The notes under the pieces were generated by a model. The model did not search any database and was not told the DNA's origin. It worked only from the letters and a program-made list of their open reading frames with translations. The position numbers and the translations under genes were made by a program. From Mycolicibacterium austroafricanum (GTDB lineage Bacteria; Actinomycetota; Actinomycetes; Mycobacteriales; Mycobacteriaceae), in contig NZ_CACSIP010000034.1 of the NCBI RefSeq assembly GCF_902705885.1, positions 124,001-188,000 of the forward strand: DNA of 64,000 nt. Direction: 5' to 3'. Shown piece by piece: positions 9,238 to 18,346 of the stretch (positions are counted from its first letter, which is position 1; every line of letters starts with the position of its first letter).

Positions 9238-10166
9238 GCGCGTCGGGGTTCCGGCTGCGCAACATCCCGCTGCTGTCGCGGGTCGGCGCCGACCGCGCCG
9301 ACGCATTGCGCACCGACGTCGACGCGGCGATCGCGGGATGGCCGGACGCGCTGCTGTTGCGGGTGGACCGCCGCAACCAGGTGCTGATCTCCGAGGGCCG
9401 GGCGGTGCTCGGTCGGGCCGCCGAGGTCGGCGACGCGCCGCCGCAGGACGCCGTGTTCCTCGGACGTCTCGCCGACGGCCGCCATGCGTGGGGGATCCGC
9501 GCCGAGCTGCAGGCCCCCGAGGATCCCCAGGCGCCGGCCGAGGTGCTCGATCTGCGGCGGGCCGGCGAGGTCTTCGATGACGTCAGCGCGCAGCTGGTGG
9601 CGACCGCCACCGCGCTGCTGAACTGGCATGACAGCGCCCGCTTCAGCCCCGTCGACGGGTCGGCCACCACGTCGATCAAGGCCGGCTGGTCGCGGGTGAA
9701 CCCGGCCACGGGTCGAGAAGAGTTCCCCCGCATCGACCCCGCGGTGATCTGTCTGGTGCACGACGGCCACGATCGCGCTGTGCTGGCCCGTCAGACGCTG
9801 TGGCCGCAGCGGTTGTTTTCGATCCTGGCCGGGTTCGTCGAGGCCGGTGAGTCGTTCGAATCCTGCGTGGTTCGCGAGATCTCCGAGGAGATCGGCCTGA
9901 CGGTCACCGACGTCGAGTACCTGGGCAGCCAGCCGTGGCCGTTCCCGCGGTCGCTGATGGTCGGATTCCACGCGCTCGGTGATCCCGAGCAGGAGTTCTC
10001 GTTCAACGACGGCGAGATCGCCGAGGCGGGATGGTTCACCCGCAGCGAGATCCGCGAGGCCCTGGAACGAGGCGATTGGAGCAGTGACAGCCCGTCGCGG
10101 CTGCTGCTTCCCGGATCCATCTCGATCGCCCGGGAGATCATCGAATCCTGGGCAGCCCTGGACTGA
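9234..10166 (+). CDS. nudC: NAD(H) pyrophosphatase, Nudix family
   Basis: 310 residues. Full Nudix box GFVEAGESFESCVVREISEE continuing IGL, followed by the NudC family motif SQPWPFPRS about 20 residues later. Hydrolyses NADH/NAD+ to NMN and AMP; family members also remove NAD caps from RNA and, in mycobacteria, degrade isoniazid-NAD adducts. The zinc-ribbon cysteines of E. coli NudC are absent, as in other mycobacterial copies. The start is the ATG overlapping the channel gene stop. It converges on the mycoredoxin gene, and the gap holds a hairpin repeat. Confidence 0.9.
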   Translation: MSASGFRLRNIPLLSRVGADRADALRTDVDAAIAGWPDALLLRVDRRNQVLISEGRAVLGRAAEVGDAPPQDAVFLGRLADGRHAWGIRAELQAPEDPQAPAEVLDLRRAGEVFDDVSAQLVATATALLNWHDSARFSPVDGSATTSIKAGWSRVNPATGREEFPRIDPAVICLVHDGHDRAVLARQTLWPQRLFSILAGFVEAGESFESCVVREISEEIGLTVTDVEYLGSQPWPFPRSLMVGFHALGDPEQEFSFNDGEIAEAGWFTRSEIREALERGDWSSDSPSRLLLPGSISIAREIIESWAALD

Positions 10167-10182
10167 CCGTCTCCCGCTCCCG

Positions 10183-10242
10183 GCGAGCAGACACAAATTG
10201 CGCAATTCTCGCGGCGTGTCGCGGACGTTTGCGTCTGCTCGC
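10183..10242. repeat. 60-bp intergenic hairpin repeat, copy 1
   Basis: Inverted arms GCGAGCAGACACAAA (10183-10197) and TTTGCGTCTGCTCGC (10228-10242), one mismatch, with a loop containing GCGGCGTGTCGCGG. A second copy of the same length and the same central motif is at 21380-21439. Here it separates convergent nudC and mycoredoxin genes, so it may act as a bidirectional terminator. Confidence 0.75.
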
Positions 10243-10261
10243 GGAAGAACTCGCGGAAGGA

Positions 10262-10516
10262 TCAGCCGGCGAGCTTGGCCTTGACCTGCGCCCCGGTCGG
10301 GTTGGTCAGCGTGGAGCCGTCGGCGAACCGCAGCGTCGGCACGGTCTGATTCCCGCCGTTGGCCGAGGCCACGAACTCGGCGGCGGTCGGGTCGATCTCG
10401 ATGTCGACCTCGGTGAAGGTGATGCCCTCGTTCTTGAGGATCTTCTTGAGGCGGACGCAGTAGCCGCACCACGTGGTGGTGTACATGGTCACCGCAGCGG
10501 AGTCGTCGGAGCTCAT
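10262..10516 (-). CDS. mrx1: Mycoredoxin Mrx1
   Basis: 84 residues, glutaredoxin fold. Active site TTWCGYC (CxxC) near residue 16-19, cis-Pro motif TVPTLRF, and a GS/T..NP turn near the end. Mycoredoxins use mycothiol to reduce mixed disulfides in the cytosol, replacing glutathione-linked glutaredoxins. Length and position next to nudC and uvrD2 match Rv3198A. ATG at 10516 is chosen; an internal ATG ten codons in would remove strand 1. Divergent from uvrD2. Confidence 0.9.
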   Translation of the reverse strand: MSSDDSAAVTMYTTTWCGYCVRLKKILKNEGITFTEVDIEIDPTAAEFVASANGGNQTVPTLRFADGSTLTNPTGAQVKAKLAG

Positions 10517-10598
10517 AAGCTCATCAACGTAGCCGATGGCGCCCGCATGCCCGCGTCGCGGCCCACGAATGTCGGGCCGCGCTGACATGATGGTCGGC

Positions 10599-12710
10599 AT
10601 GTCCCCAACGGCCTCGCGTGACCGGTTGCTGGGCGACCTCGACGAGGAGCAGCGGGACGCGGTGCTCGCGGCCCGCGGACCTGTCTGTGTGCTGGCCGGA
10701 GCCGGCACCGGCAAAACCCGCACCATCACTCGCCGGATCGCCCACCTGGTGACCGCCGGGCACGTCGCCCCCGCGCAGGTGCTCGCGGTGACGTTCACCC
10801 AGCGTGCGGCGGGGGAGATGCGCGGCCGGCTGCGGGCCCTCGACGACGGCACCGGCACCGGCGCGGTGCAGGCGATGACGTTTCACGCCGCGGCCCGCCG
10901 CCAGCTGTCGTACTTCTGGCCGCGGGTGGTGGGAAGCACCCAGTGGCAGTTGCTGGACACCAAGTTCTCGATCGTCGCCCAGGCCGCCAACCGCGGCGGG
11001 TTGCCGACCAGCACCGACGACGTCCGCGACCTCGCCGGTGAGATCGAATGGGCCAAGGCGTCGTTGATCAGTCCCGAGGATTACGCATCGACGGTCGCCG
11101 CGGTCGGACGCGACATCCCGTTCGACGCGGGCAAGGTCGCCACGGTGTACGCCGGCTACGAGACGCTCAAAGCCCGCGGGGCGGATCTCATGCTGCTCGA
11201 CTTCGATGACCTGCTGCTGCACACCGCCGCCGCGATCGAGAACGACGCCGCGGTGGCCCAGGAGTTCCGGGACCGCTACCGGTGCTTTGTCGTCGACGAA
11301 TACCAGGACGTCACCCCGCTGCAGCAGCGCGTGCTCGACGCCTGGCTCGGCAACCGCGACGACCTCACCGTGGTCGGCGACGCCAACCAGACGATCTACT
11401 CGTTCACCGGTGCCTCCCCGCGGCAACTGCTGGACTTCTCCAGGCGTTTCCCCGAAGCCGCGGTGATCCGCCTCGAGCGGGACTATCGGTCGACCCCGCA
11501 GGTGGTGTCGCTGGCCAACCGGGTGATCGCCGCGGCCCGCGGCCGGATGGCGGGCAGCAAGCTGCACCTGGTCGGGCAGCGGCCACCCGGGCCCGAGCCG
11601 ACGTTCAGCGAGCATCCCGACGAGGTCGTCGAGGCGGCGGCGGTGGCGCGCTCCATCAAGAAGCTCCTGGACTCGGGCACCGCCCCCTCCGAGGTGGCGG
11701 TGCTCTACCGCATCAACGCGCAGTCGGAGGTCTACGAAGAGGCGCTCACCGAAGCCGGTGTCCCATACCAGGTTCGCGGCGGGGAAGGGTTCTTCAGCCG
11801 TCAGGAGATCCGGCAGGCACTGCTGGCACTGCAGCGCGCCGCCGAACGCGACACCGGAGACACCGAGCAGTCGCTTCCGGATGTGGTGCGGGCGACGCTG
11901 GAACCGCTGGGACTGACCGCCGAGCCGCCGCCCGGCACCAAGGCACGGGAACGCTGGGAGGCGCTGGTCGCGCTGGCCGAACTGGTCGACGAGGAAGTCG
12001 CGCAACGCCCGCAACTCGACCTGCGGGCCCTGGTCGTCGAGTTGCGCCAGCGCGCCGACGCCCGCCACCCACCGGTGGTGCAGGGCGTGACGCTGGCGTC
12101 GCTGCACGCGGCCAAGGGCCTGGAGTGGGACGCGGTGTTCCTGGTCGGGCTCGCCGACGGCACGCTACCCATCTCCCACGCGTTGAGCCACGGCCCCGAC
12201 AGCGAACCCGTGGAAGAGGAGCGTCGGCTGCTCTACGTCGGAATCACCAGGGCGCGAGTGCATCTGGCGCTCAGCTGGGCGCTGGCTCGAACCCCGGGCG
12301 GGCGGCAGGGCAGGCGGCCGTCGCGCTTTCTCAACGGCATCGCCCCGCAGTCGCAACGCGACGACGGTCCCAGCAGGTCACGCAAACCGCGTGGCCCGGC
12401 GCCGCGCTGCCGGGTCTGCAACTCCCCGCTGTCCTCGCCGGCGGCGATCGTGCTGCGCCGGTGTGAGAACTGTCCGTCCGACCTCGACGAGCAGTTGCTC
12501 GCCGAACTCAAGGACTGGCGGCTGCGGATCTCCAAGGAGATGAGCGTGCCGGCGTACGTCGTGTTCACCGACAACACGCTGATCGCGATCGCCGAGGAGA
12601 TGCCGACCGACGACGCCGCGCTGGTCGCCATCCCCGGCATCGGCGCCCGCAAGCTCGAACAGTTCGGCCCCGACGTGCTCTCGATGGTCAAGAGCCGCCA
12701 AACTTCGTAA
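10599..12710 (+). CDS. uvrD2: ATP-dependent DNA helicase UvrD2
   Basis: 703 residues from ATG at 10599 ([11 protein letters not shown]); in-frame ATGs at 10587 and 10590 are alternatives. SF1A motor: Walker A GAGTGKT (34-40), Walker [11 protein letters not shown], motif [11 protein letters not shown], and a late motif [14 protein letters not shown] linker then carries a tetracysteine pair (CRVC and CENC, 20 residues apart), followed by a C-terminal HRDC domain ending in the helix-hairpin-like [12 protein letters not shown]. Motor, tetracysteine and HRDC in that order define mycobacterial UvrD2, which is essential in M. tuberculosis. It unwinds 3'-tailed DNA. Confidence 0.93.
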   Translation: MSPTASRDRLLGDLDEEQRDAVLAARGPVCVLAGAGTGKTRTITRRIAHLVTAGHVAPAQVLAVTFTQRAAGEMRGRLRALDDGTGTGAVQAMTFHAAARRQLSYFWPRVVGSTQWQLLDTKFSIVAQAANRGGLPTSTDDVRDLAGEIEWAKASLISPEDYASTVAAVGRDIPFDAGKVATVYAGYETLKARGADLMLLDFDDLLLHTAAAIENDAAVAQEFRDRYRCFVVDEYQDVTPLQQRVLDAWLGNRDDLTVVGDANQTIYSFTGASPRQLLDFSRRFPEAAVIRLERDYRSTPQVVSLANRVIAAARGRMAGSKLHLVGQRPPGPEPTFSEHPDEVVEAAAVARSIKKLLDSGTAPSEVAVLYRINAQSEVYEEALTEAGVPYQVRGGEGFFSRQEIRQALLALQRAAERDTGDTEQSLPDVVRATLEPLGLTAEPPPGTKARERWEALVALAELVDEEVAQRPQLDLRALVVELRQRADARHPPVVQGVTLASLHAAKGLEWDAVFLVGLADGTLPISHALSHGPDSEPVEEERRLLYVGITRARVHLALSWALARTPGGRQGRRPSRFLNGIAPQSQRDDGPSRSRKPRGPAPRCRVCNSPLSSPAAIVLRRCENCPSDLDEQLLAELKDWRLRISKEMSVPAYVVFTDNTLIAIAEEMPTDDAALVAIPGIGARKLEQFGPDVLSMVKSRQTS

Positions 12711-12735
12711 AAATCGTGCCAAACCTGCAGGTCAG

Positions 12736-12773
12736 AAAATCGCTTGTCGGGTTCGGCTGCTAACCTCTAACCT
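12736..12773 (+). promoter_or_regulatory. whiB7 promoter with WhiB7 AT-rich box
   Basis: An AAAAT tract (12736-12740) sits three bases before a -35 element TTGTCG (12744-12749); an 18-bp spacer leads to TAACCT (12768-12773). WhiB7-dependent promoters are known to carry an AT-rich box just upstream of -35, bound by the WhiB7 AT-hook together with SigA. This fits autoregulation. Placement is by eye. Confidence 0.6.
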
Positions 12774-12820
12774 CAGAACACACAGACGACGGCCATGTGC
12801 GAAAGGAGGGTGTCTCGATC

Positions 12821-13009
12821 ATGACAAGCAACAACGTCTTCGGCGGCGTAAGCGCTGCGCGCGTTGCCGGCATGCCGGGGACCTTCCATGCCTTTGCTTG
12901 GGCGCACCCCGCCGCCGCCATCCCGGCAACCGCCGCCATGGCGGCGCCGCGTAAGCGCCGCGCCGCCGCCGGCACGACTGCCGCGTCCGTGAATCGGGGC
13001 TCCATCTAG
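12821..13009 (+). CDS. Alanine-rich leader peptide (uORF) of whiB7
   Basis: 62 codons, ATG at 12821 preceded by AAAGGAGG (12801-12808). Nineteen of 62 residues are Ala, with runs PAAAIPATAAMAAP and RRAAAGTTAAS. The ORF ends 11 bp before a hairpin that precedes whiB7. In mycobacteria whiB7 is controlled by a translated uORF in its long leader: stalled translation by ribosome-targeting drugs, and as reported alanine shortage, prevents early termination. The composition here fits that model directly. The peptide itself is probably not a functional protein. An in-frame upstream ATG at 12797 exists but lacks a ribosome-binding site. Confidence 0.7.
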   Translation: MTSNNVFGGVSAARVAGMPGTFHAFAWAHPAAAIPATAAMAAPRKRRAAAGTTAASVNRGSI

Positions 13010-13020
13010 CCAGAGCCCAC

Positions 13021-13077
13021 GAAACGCCCCCAGGCCACGGACCCGCAATCACCCGGATCCGTGGCCAGGTTCGTTTC
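13021..13077 (+). terminator. whiB7 leader attenuator hairpin
   Basis: Main stem GGCCACGGA (13033-13041) pairs with TCCGTGGCC (13058-13066), flanked by an outer GAAACG (13021-13026)/CGTTTC (13072-13077) pair and followed by a T-rich AGGTTCGTTT. It lies between the uORF stop and whiB7, about 100 bp before the whiB7 start, as expected for a transcription attenuator. Confidence 0.65.
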
Positions 13078-13175
13078 AGGGCTTGTGACAGCCTCTCGAA
13101 CTCGACGACCTGGTCGCAGATCCATCCCAGACAGATGGCTGACAGAGCCAACGACGAGGAAGCAGAGGACCGGAC

Positions 13176-13451
13176 ATGTCTTCCCTGACATGTGAGAGAA
13201 CAAAACTGGCGGTGCCGTGTCGCGATGGGGACCCGGATCTCTGGTTCGCCGAGAACCCGGGAGATCTCGAGCGGGCCAAAGCGCTGTGCGCACAGTGCCC
13301 GATCCGGCGCGAGTGCCTGAACGCGGCGCTGGAACGTCAGGAACCGTGGGGGGTGTGGGGCGGCGAGATCTTCGAACGGGGCACCGTCATCGCCCGCAAG
13401 CGGCCTCGCGGCCGGCCCCGCAAGGACACGAAAGAGCCTGTCGCCGCGTGA
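13176..13451 (+). CDS. whiB7: Transcriptional regulator WhiB7
   Basis: 91 residues. The four 4Fe-4S ligands are Cys15, Cys38, Cys41 and Cys47. The turn GVWGG is at 59-63, followed by EIFERGT and the AT-hook RGRPRK (78-83) that separates WhiB7 from other WhiB proteins. It binds the sigma factor SigA and activates intrinsic antibiotic-resistance genes (macrolide, tetracycline and aminoglycoside response). The long leader with uORF, attenuator and AT-box promoter explains drug-induced expression. Convergent with the ABC1 kinase gene, 18 bp apart. Confidence 0.95.
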   Translation: MSSLTCERTKLAVPCRDGDPDLWFAENPGDLERAKALCAQCPIRRECLNAALERQEPWGVWGGEIFERGTVIARKRPRGRPRKDTKEPVAA

Positions 13452-13469
13452 CTCTCGCTGACCTCGGCG

Positions 13470-14807
13470 CTACGCCGCGTCGGGGTCGGCGAAGCCCGGC
13501 ATCGTCTCCTCCGCGATGCGGCGGGTCGGGACGTGCGCGTCGAGCTGGCAGGAGATCGCGACGATCGACGCGATCACCCGCATCGGGATCGCCAACTTCG
13601 GCGGGATGTCCATCTGGCGGGCGGCCTTGATCTGGCCGGCGGCTTTGTCGAGCTCCAGCGTCGTCATCCGCTGCAGCCATTTGCGGGTGTAGTGGAACAC
13701 CGGAACCTGCAGCGGGTCGACGTACTGCTTGAGCATGTCGTCGATCTCGGTGACCGACACCTGCTGGCCCTTCTGGATGAACCCCATCTTCTCCATGGTG
13801 GGCAGCAGCTTGTCGTAGTTCTTGTCCACCCCGTACCGCAGGATCTGGCCCAACTCGGTGGGCCATCCGCCGGGCATCGGCGCCACCGCGCCGAAGTCGA
13901 TGACGCCCATCCGGTCGCCGGGCATCAGCATGAAGTTGCCGGGATGGGCGTCGCCGTGCACCATCTCGAGTCGCAGTGGCGCGTCGTTGGCGAACACGAA
14001 CAGCCGGGTGGCCATCAGATCGCGCTGTTCCTGGGTGCCCTCGCGGATGATCTGCGACAGCGGGATGCCGTCGATCCACTCCTGCACGACGACCTTCGGC
14101 GCGCTGGCCACCACCTGTGGCACCACGAAGTGCGGGTCGCCCTGGTAGGCCTTCGCGAAGGCGCGCTGGTTGTCGGCCTCGAGGCGGTAGTCCAGCTCCA
14201 TCTCGGTGCGCTGGATCAGCTCGTCGACGACGCCCTGGACGTCGGCGCCGGGGGAGATCTGCTTGAGCACACTGACCATCCGCTGCATGGTCTTGAGGTC
14301 GGCGCGCAACGCCTCGTCGGCGCCGGGGTACTGGATCTTGACCGCGACCTCGCGGCCGTCGGCCCAGACCGCCTTGTGCACCTGGCCGATGCTGGCCGAG
14401 GCGATGGACTTGTCGTCGAACGACTGGAACCGGTCCCGCCATTTGGTGCCCAGCTGCTGATCGAGCACCCGGTGCACCTTGGGCGCGGGCAGCGGCGGGG
14501 CCTCGCGCTGCAGCTTGGTCAGCGCCTCGCGGTAGGGCTTGCCGTACTGCTCGGGGATCGCGGCCTCCATCACCGAGAGGGCCTGGCCGACCTTCATCGC
14601 GCCGCCCTTGAGCTCGCCGAGCACGGTGAACAGCTGCTGGGCCGCGCGGTCCATCAGCTCGGCGTTGACGTCGTCCCTGGACTTGCCGGTCAGCCGCTTG
14701 CCGAAGCCGAGTGCGGCCCGCCCGGCCATGCCCACCGGCAGCGACGCCAGCTTCGCGTTACGTGCGGCGCGCCCACGCTTGATGTCACTCACCACTCCAT
14801 CATCCAC
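13470..14807 (-). CDS. ABC1/UbiB-family atypical kinase (Rv3197-like)
   Basis: 445 residues. N-terminal extension with the family motif GGAMKVGQALS (the KxGQ inhibitory motif), a lysine region VAVKIQYPGADEA, the catalytic segment VHGDAHPGNFML, and metal-binding VIDFGAVA. ABC1/ADCK/UbiB proteins are protein-kinase-like ATPases linked to lipid and quinone metabolism. The M. tuberculosis homologue Rv3197 sits beside whiB7 in the same way. The GTG at 14807 gives the full frame; a GTG at 14792 (MSDIKRG) is an equally plausible start. Neither has a strong ribosome-binding site. Probably transcribed with the two genes upstream of it. Confidence 0.85.
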   Translation of the reverse strand: MDDGVVSDIKRGRAARNAKLASLPVGMAGRAALGFGKRLTGKSRDDVNAELMDRAAQQLFTVLGELKGGAMKVGQALSVMEAAIPEQYGKPYREALTKLQREAPPLPAPKVHRVLDQQLGTKWRDRFQSFDDKSIASASIGQVHKAVWADGREVAVKIQYPGADEALRADLKTMQRMVSVLKQISPGADVQGVVDELIQRTEMELDYRLEADNQRAFAKAYQGDPHFVVPQVVASAPKVVVQEWIDGIPLSQIIREGTQEQRDLMATRLFVFANDAPLRLEMVHGDAHPGNFMLMPGDRMGVIDFGAVAPMPGGWPTELGQILRYGVDKNYDKLLPTMEKMGFIQKGQQVSVTEIDDMLKQYVDPLQVPVFHYTRKWLQRMTTLELDKAAGQIKAARQMDIPPKLAIPMRVIASIVAISCQLDAHVPTRRIAEETMPGFADPDAA

Positions 14808-14849
14808 GACTGCTGGGCACTTCTACCAACTAGTTGGGCACCGGTTTGG

Positions 14850-15695
14850 TCAGCAGGTGCAGTCGGGATGCCGCGACCATCGACGGGCGGCGATCGAGCC
14901 GGTGGCGACGTCGAATTCCAGGGTGGTGTCGATCGTGGCCGGCGGTGCCGGGGGTGGCGCCTCGGCCTCCGCTCCACCGTCGCTGCGCACTGCGCGGACG
15001 ACGTGCTCGACCTCGTTGAGTGCCAGGCCGGCGGTCGCCAGCACCGTCGCCCGGTCGGCGGTGCCCACGGTCTGACTCAGTTGCGCCGCCACCGCGGGCC
15101 AGGCGGCGTCGCGATCGCTGCGATGCAGGTCAGCGCAGCGCAGACAGCTCGTCACGCCGGGGATGACCAGCGGTCCGATCAGCCCGCTGCCGTCGCGCAC
15201 CCGCACCGGCAGGTGCGGTACGCCGGCGTCGTGCAGCTCACGCACCACCCGCGGGTCGGCGACCAGGTTGTCGGTCAGCACCGCCAGATCGACCGAGCCC
15301 GTGCAGGCGTGGGTTCGGCTGCTCTGACTGACCCGCACCCCGCTGCACCGCAGGGACGCGGTCAGCAGATCCGACAGCGGCCCGCTGCCGTGGACGCGGA
15401 TCGACACCGCGCGGGCGCGCCGTGGTGCCACTTCGGTGACCACGCCGGACTCCACCAGGTGGGTCACCAACCCGGTGACCACGGACGCCTCGGCGCCGCG
15501 ACCGGGGATCAGGGCCTGCAATTCCGGGATCGTCGCCGTCGACTGCAGTGCCCGCAGCAGTTCGGCCAGCACCTCCGCCGACAGCCCGGCCGGCGGGTGG
15601 ACGATGATCGCGCGCAGCGGATTCCAGCCCACCTGCACGGTGCCGTCGGGACGAGACAGCACGGGCGTCGCTGCGTTGAGCGCGTATCGCGTCAT
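14850..15695 (-). CDS. Cyclodehydratase-like (TOMM precursor-binding, E1-like) protein, Rv3196-like
   Basis: 281 residues. The central region GPLVIPGVTSCLRCADLHR followed by DAAWPAVAAQL is the signature of E1-like TOMM cyclodehydratase partner proteins (ocin-ThiF type). CLRC and the C-terminal CTC would form a four-Cys zinc site. The N-terminal part resembles the RiPP precursor-recognition (wHTH) half. In thiazole/oxazole peptide clusters such a protein presents the leader peptide to a YcaO enzyme. No YcaO gene and no obvious precursor is in this window, so here it is an orphan. The gene lies 42 bp before the ABC1 kinase and 54 bp after the DUF2342 gene. Confidence 0.7.
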   Translation of the reverse strand: MTRYALNAATPVLSRPDGTVQVGWNPLRAIIVHPPAGLSAEVLAELLRALQSTATIPELQALIPGRGAEASVVTGLVTHLVESGVVTEVAPRRARAVSIRVHGSGPLSDLLTASLRCSGVRVSQSSRTHACTGSVDLAVLTDNLVADPRVVRELHDAGVPHLPVRVRDGSGLIGPLVIPGVTSCLRCADLHRSDRDAAWPAVAAQLSQTVGTADRATVLATAGLALNEVEHVVRAVRSDGGAEAEAPPPAPPATIDTTLEFDVATGSIAARRWSRHPDCTC

Positions 15696-15749
15696 AGGAC
15701 GACCCTGACACGCGGCGACGGCCGCGAGCCGGGTTATCCACAGGGGCGG

Positions 15750-17144
15750 CTACTCGCGGGGAGTCTCGGTGCCGTCGTCGCCGCGCTCGGGGTCGGCCTC
15801 GGGGTCGGAGATGTCAGCTGCGTCCTTCAAGGCCTGCTCGATCTCGCTGTCCATACCGCTGGTGTCGCCGCCCATCATCCGGTCGATGAAACCGGCGGGG
15901 TCGTCCAGATCCGATGCGCTCGGCAGCAGGTCGGGATGCTGCCAGACCCCGTCGCGGGTGTCGGAGCCGACCGCTTGGGTCAGGCGCTCCCACAGCGCCG
16001 CGGCCTCCCGCATCTTGCGGGGCCGCAGTTCCAGGCCCACCAGCGTGGCGAACGTCTGCTCGGCCGGGCCACCGGTGCCGCGGCGCCGGCGCAGCATCTC
16101 GCTGAGCGCCGGTGTGCCGGGGATGCGGTCCCCGAGGGCGTCGGAGACCACGGTCTGCACCCAGCCCTCGATCAGGGCCAGCATCGTCTCCAGCCGTTCG
16201 AGGGCCACGGCCTGCTCCGGGGTGGTCTGCGGTTCGAAGATGCCCTGATTGAGAAGCTGCTCCATCTCCGACGGATCGGTCAGCGAGGCGGGGTTGAAGC
16301 CGCGGGCGAACTCCTCGATGCCGCTCATGTCGATCTTGGTGCCCTTGGCGAACGCCTCGACGGTGCTGAGCAACTGGCCCGACAGCCACGGCACATGGCT
16401 GAACAACCGGTGGTGCGCGGCCTCGCGGGCGGCCAGGAACGTCACCACCTCGCTGCGTGGCTGCTCGAGGCCCTCGGCGAGGGCCTCGACCGCTTCGGGC
16501 ATCAGGGCGGCGACGCCCTTGGGGCCCAGCGGCAGCCCGATATCGGTGGAGGTCAACACTTCTCGGGAGAGCTTGCCCAACGCCTGACCCAGCTGGGAGC
16601 CGAAGGCCATGCCGCCCATCTGAGACATCATCGCCAGCAGCGGCCCCGCCATCGCCTTGGCTTCCTCGGGCAACGCCGAAGCCCACACCGTCGAGATCTG
16701 CTCGGCGACCGGATCACACAGCCGCTTCCAGGTGTCCAACGTGTTGTCGATCCAGTCGGTCGGTGTCCACGCCACCGATCGGGTGGTCCCGGCGGGCAGC
16801 GGAGTGGCCCCGTCCAGCCACGTCTCGGCCAACCGGACCGCGTCGACGATGGCGGTGCGGGTCTGCTCGGGCACTGGTGCGACGAAGCCGATGGAGTTCG
16901 ACGCGAGCTGGCGGGCCAGGTCGTAGTTGACCGGTCCGGACCCCGGCGCGCCGGGCGCCGCGGTGCCTGCGCCGCTGAACATCTCACCGAGCTTGCTGAA
17001 GATCTGACCCAGCTGCGACATGTCGAACTCGTTGCCCCCCGGGAATGCACCCCCGAAGGGATCGCCACCGGACTCAGGGTCTTTCTTGCGCTTGTCACGC
17101 TCGGGGTCGTCCCCGGCGGAGAAGCCGAAAGGCGGGTCAGCCAT
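15750..17144 (-). CDS. Zinc-dependent metalloprotease-like protein, DUF2342 family (Rv3195-like)
   Basis: 464 residues from ATG at 17144 (MADPPFGFS). Gly/Met-rich N-terminus (SQLGQIFSKLGEMFSG), then a mainly helical body with MAFGSQLGQALG and EVVTFLAAREAAHHRLFSHVPWL. The AREAAHHRLF segment aligns with the expected HExxH-type site of this family but the first His is not in place, so metal-dependent proteolysis is doubtful. C-terminus is acidic (PEADPERGDD). The family is near-universal in mycobacteria; its role is not established. First gene of the three-gene minus-strand run towards whiB7, divergent from the PDZ protease. Confidence 0.75.
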   Translation of the reverse strand: MADPPFGFSAGDDPERDKRKKDPESGGDPFGGAFPGGNEFDMSQLGQIFSKLGEMFSGAGTAAPGAPGSGPVNYDLARQLASNSIGFVAPVPEQTRTAIVDAVRLAETWLDGATPLPAGTTRSVAWTPTDWIDNTLDTWKRLCDPVAEQISTVWASALPEEAKAMAGPLLAMMSQMGGMAFGSQLGQALGKLSREVLTSTDIGLPLGPKGVAALMPEAVEALAEGLEQPRSEVVTFLAAREAAHHRLFSHVPWLSGQLLSTVEAFAKGTKIDMSGIEEFARGFNPASLTDPSEMEQLLNQGIFEPQTTPEQAVALERLETMLALIEGWVQTVVSDALGDRIPGTPALSEMLRRRRGTGGPAEQTFATLVGLELRPRKMREAAALWERLTQAVGSDTRDGVWQHPDLLPSASDLDDPAGFIDRMMGGDTSGMDSEIEQALKDAADISDPEADPERGDDGTETPRE

Positions 17145-17235
17145 ACCTTCAACCGTACTCACCACCACGCCGCCGTGCGGCGATGCGGGTCACGCTGTCA
17201 GTGAACCCTCCGGAACTACCTCTACTGTGGGCGGC

Positions 17236-18258
17236 GTGAACAGGAGGATCGCGACCTTGATCGTCGCGCTGGTGCCGATTTTGACGTTCGGCATTCTGCT
17301 GATGGCGGTGACGGTGCCCTACGTAGCGCTGGGACCCGGTCCGACGTTCAACACCCTCGGTGAGATCGACGGAATGCAGATCGTCGACATCGAGGGCGCT
17401 GATCTGCACCCCACCAGCGGTGAGCTCAGCATGACCACGGTCTCGCAGCGCGACGGACTGACGTTGAGGCAGGCCCTGGTGTTCTGGGCCTCGGGTCGAG
17501 ACCAGCTACTCCCGCGCGATCTGGTGTACCCGCCGGACAAGACCAGGGAAGAGATCGACGAGGCGAACAGCACGGACTTCCGGCGGTCCGAGGACAGCGC
17601 CGAGTACGCCGCGCTGCACTACCTGGAGTACCCGATGGCCGTCACCGTGCGCACCGTCGACGCCGACGGAGCGTCCGAGGGCAAGCTGCAGCCCGGTGAC
17701 GCCATCGACGCGGTCGACAACCAGCCGGTGGCCACCCTCGACGAGTTCCAGGCGATCCTCGAGGACACCAAGCCCGGTGACACCATCGTCGTCGACTACC
17801 GGCGCAAGAACGCCCCGGCCGGGATCGCTGAGATCACCCTCGGTGAACACCCCGACAAGGACCAGGGCCTGCTCGGCGTTGGGGTCCTGGACGCGCCGTG
17901 GGCGCCGTTCAGCGTCGAGTTCAACCTCGCCAACGTGGGCGGACCGTCCGCAGGCCTGATGTTCAGCCTGGCGGTGGTCGACAAGCTGACCACCGGCGAC
18001 ATCAACGGCGCGATGTCGGTGGCCGGCACCGGCACCATCTCCGGCGACGGCGAGGTGGGCTCGATCGGGGGCATCACCCACAAGATCGCCGCCGCCAAGG
18101 AGGCCGGCGCCAGTGTTTTCCTGGTCCCCGCGGAGAACTGCGACGAAGCCAAGACCGCCGAGGGCGACGGCATCGAGCTTCTGAAGGTGGAAACCCTCGG
18201 GCAGACGATCGACTCGCTGCGCACCCTTTCCGCCGGTGGCGAACCTCCCCGTTGCTGA
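17236..18258 (+). CDS. YlbL-like PDZ/Lon-type membrane protease (Rv3194c-like)
   Basis: 340 residues. N-terminal signal anchor (IATLIVALVPILTFGILLMA), a PDZ domain (about 120-205, with GKLQPGDAIDAVDNQPV), then an S16 Lon-type catalytic domain with nucleophile VGGPSAGLMFSL and Lys in IGGITHKIAAAKEAG. The active site faces outside the membrane in this family, unlike ATP-dependent Lon; there is no ATPase. The GTG at 17236 is chosen; a GTG at 17227 is also in frame. 88 bp separate it from the UPF0182 gene that follows in the same direction, as in M. tuberculosis. Confidence 0.87.
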   Translation: MNRRIATLIVALVPILTFGILLMAVTVPYVALGPGPTFNTLGEIDGMQIVDIEGADLHPTSGELSMTTVSQRDGLTLRQALVFWASGRDQLLPRDLVYPPDKTREEIDEANSTDFRRSEDSAEYAALHYLEYPMAVTVRTVDADGASEGKLQPGDAIDAVDNQPVATLDEFQAILEDTKPGDTIVVDYRRKNAPAGIAEITLGEHPDKDQGLLGVGVLDAPWAPFSVEFNLANVGGPSAGLMFSLAVVDKLTTGDINGAMSVAGTGTISGDGEVGSIGGITHKIAAAKEAGASVFLVPAENCDEAKTAEGDGIELLKVETLGQTIDSLRTLSAGGEPPRC

Positions 18259-18346
18259 CGCTGCGCCCTCGGCCGGGTGCGTACAGTGAGGGCTTAGTTA
18301 TGGTCCCTGTGTAACCGCTGGGAATGTTCGAGACTGGAGTGATCGA

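Noticed and set aside
9234-10166. Broken NudC because zinc-ribbon cysteines are missing
   Set aside because: Mycobacterial NudC lacks them generally; Nudix box and SQPWPFP motif are intact.
13533-17204. Plus-strand 1223-codon frame opposite the ABC1, cyclodehydratase-like and DUF2342 genes
   Set aside because: Composition is His/Arg/Gly/Leu-rich antisense shadow of three well-recognised minus-strand genes; no domain, no ribosome-binding site.
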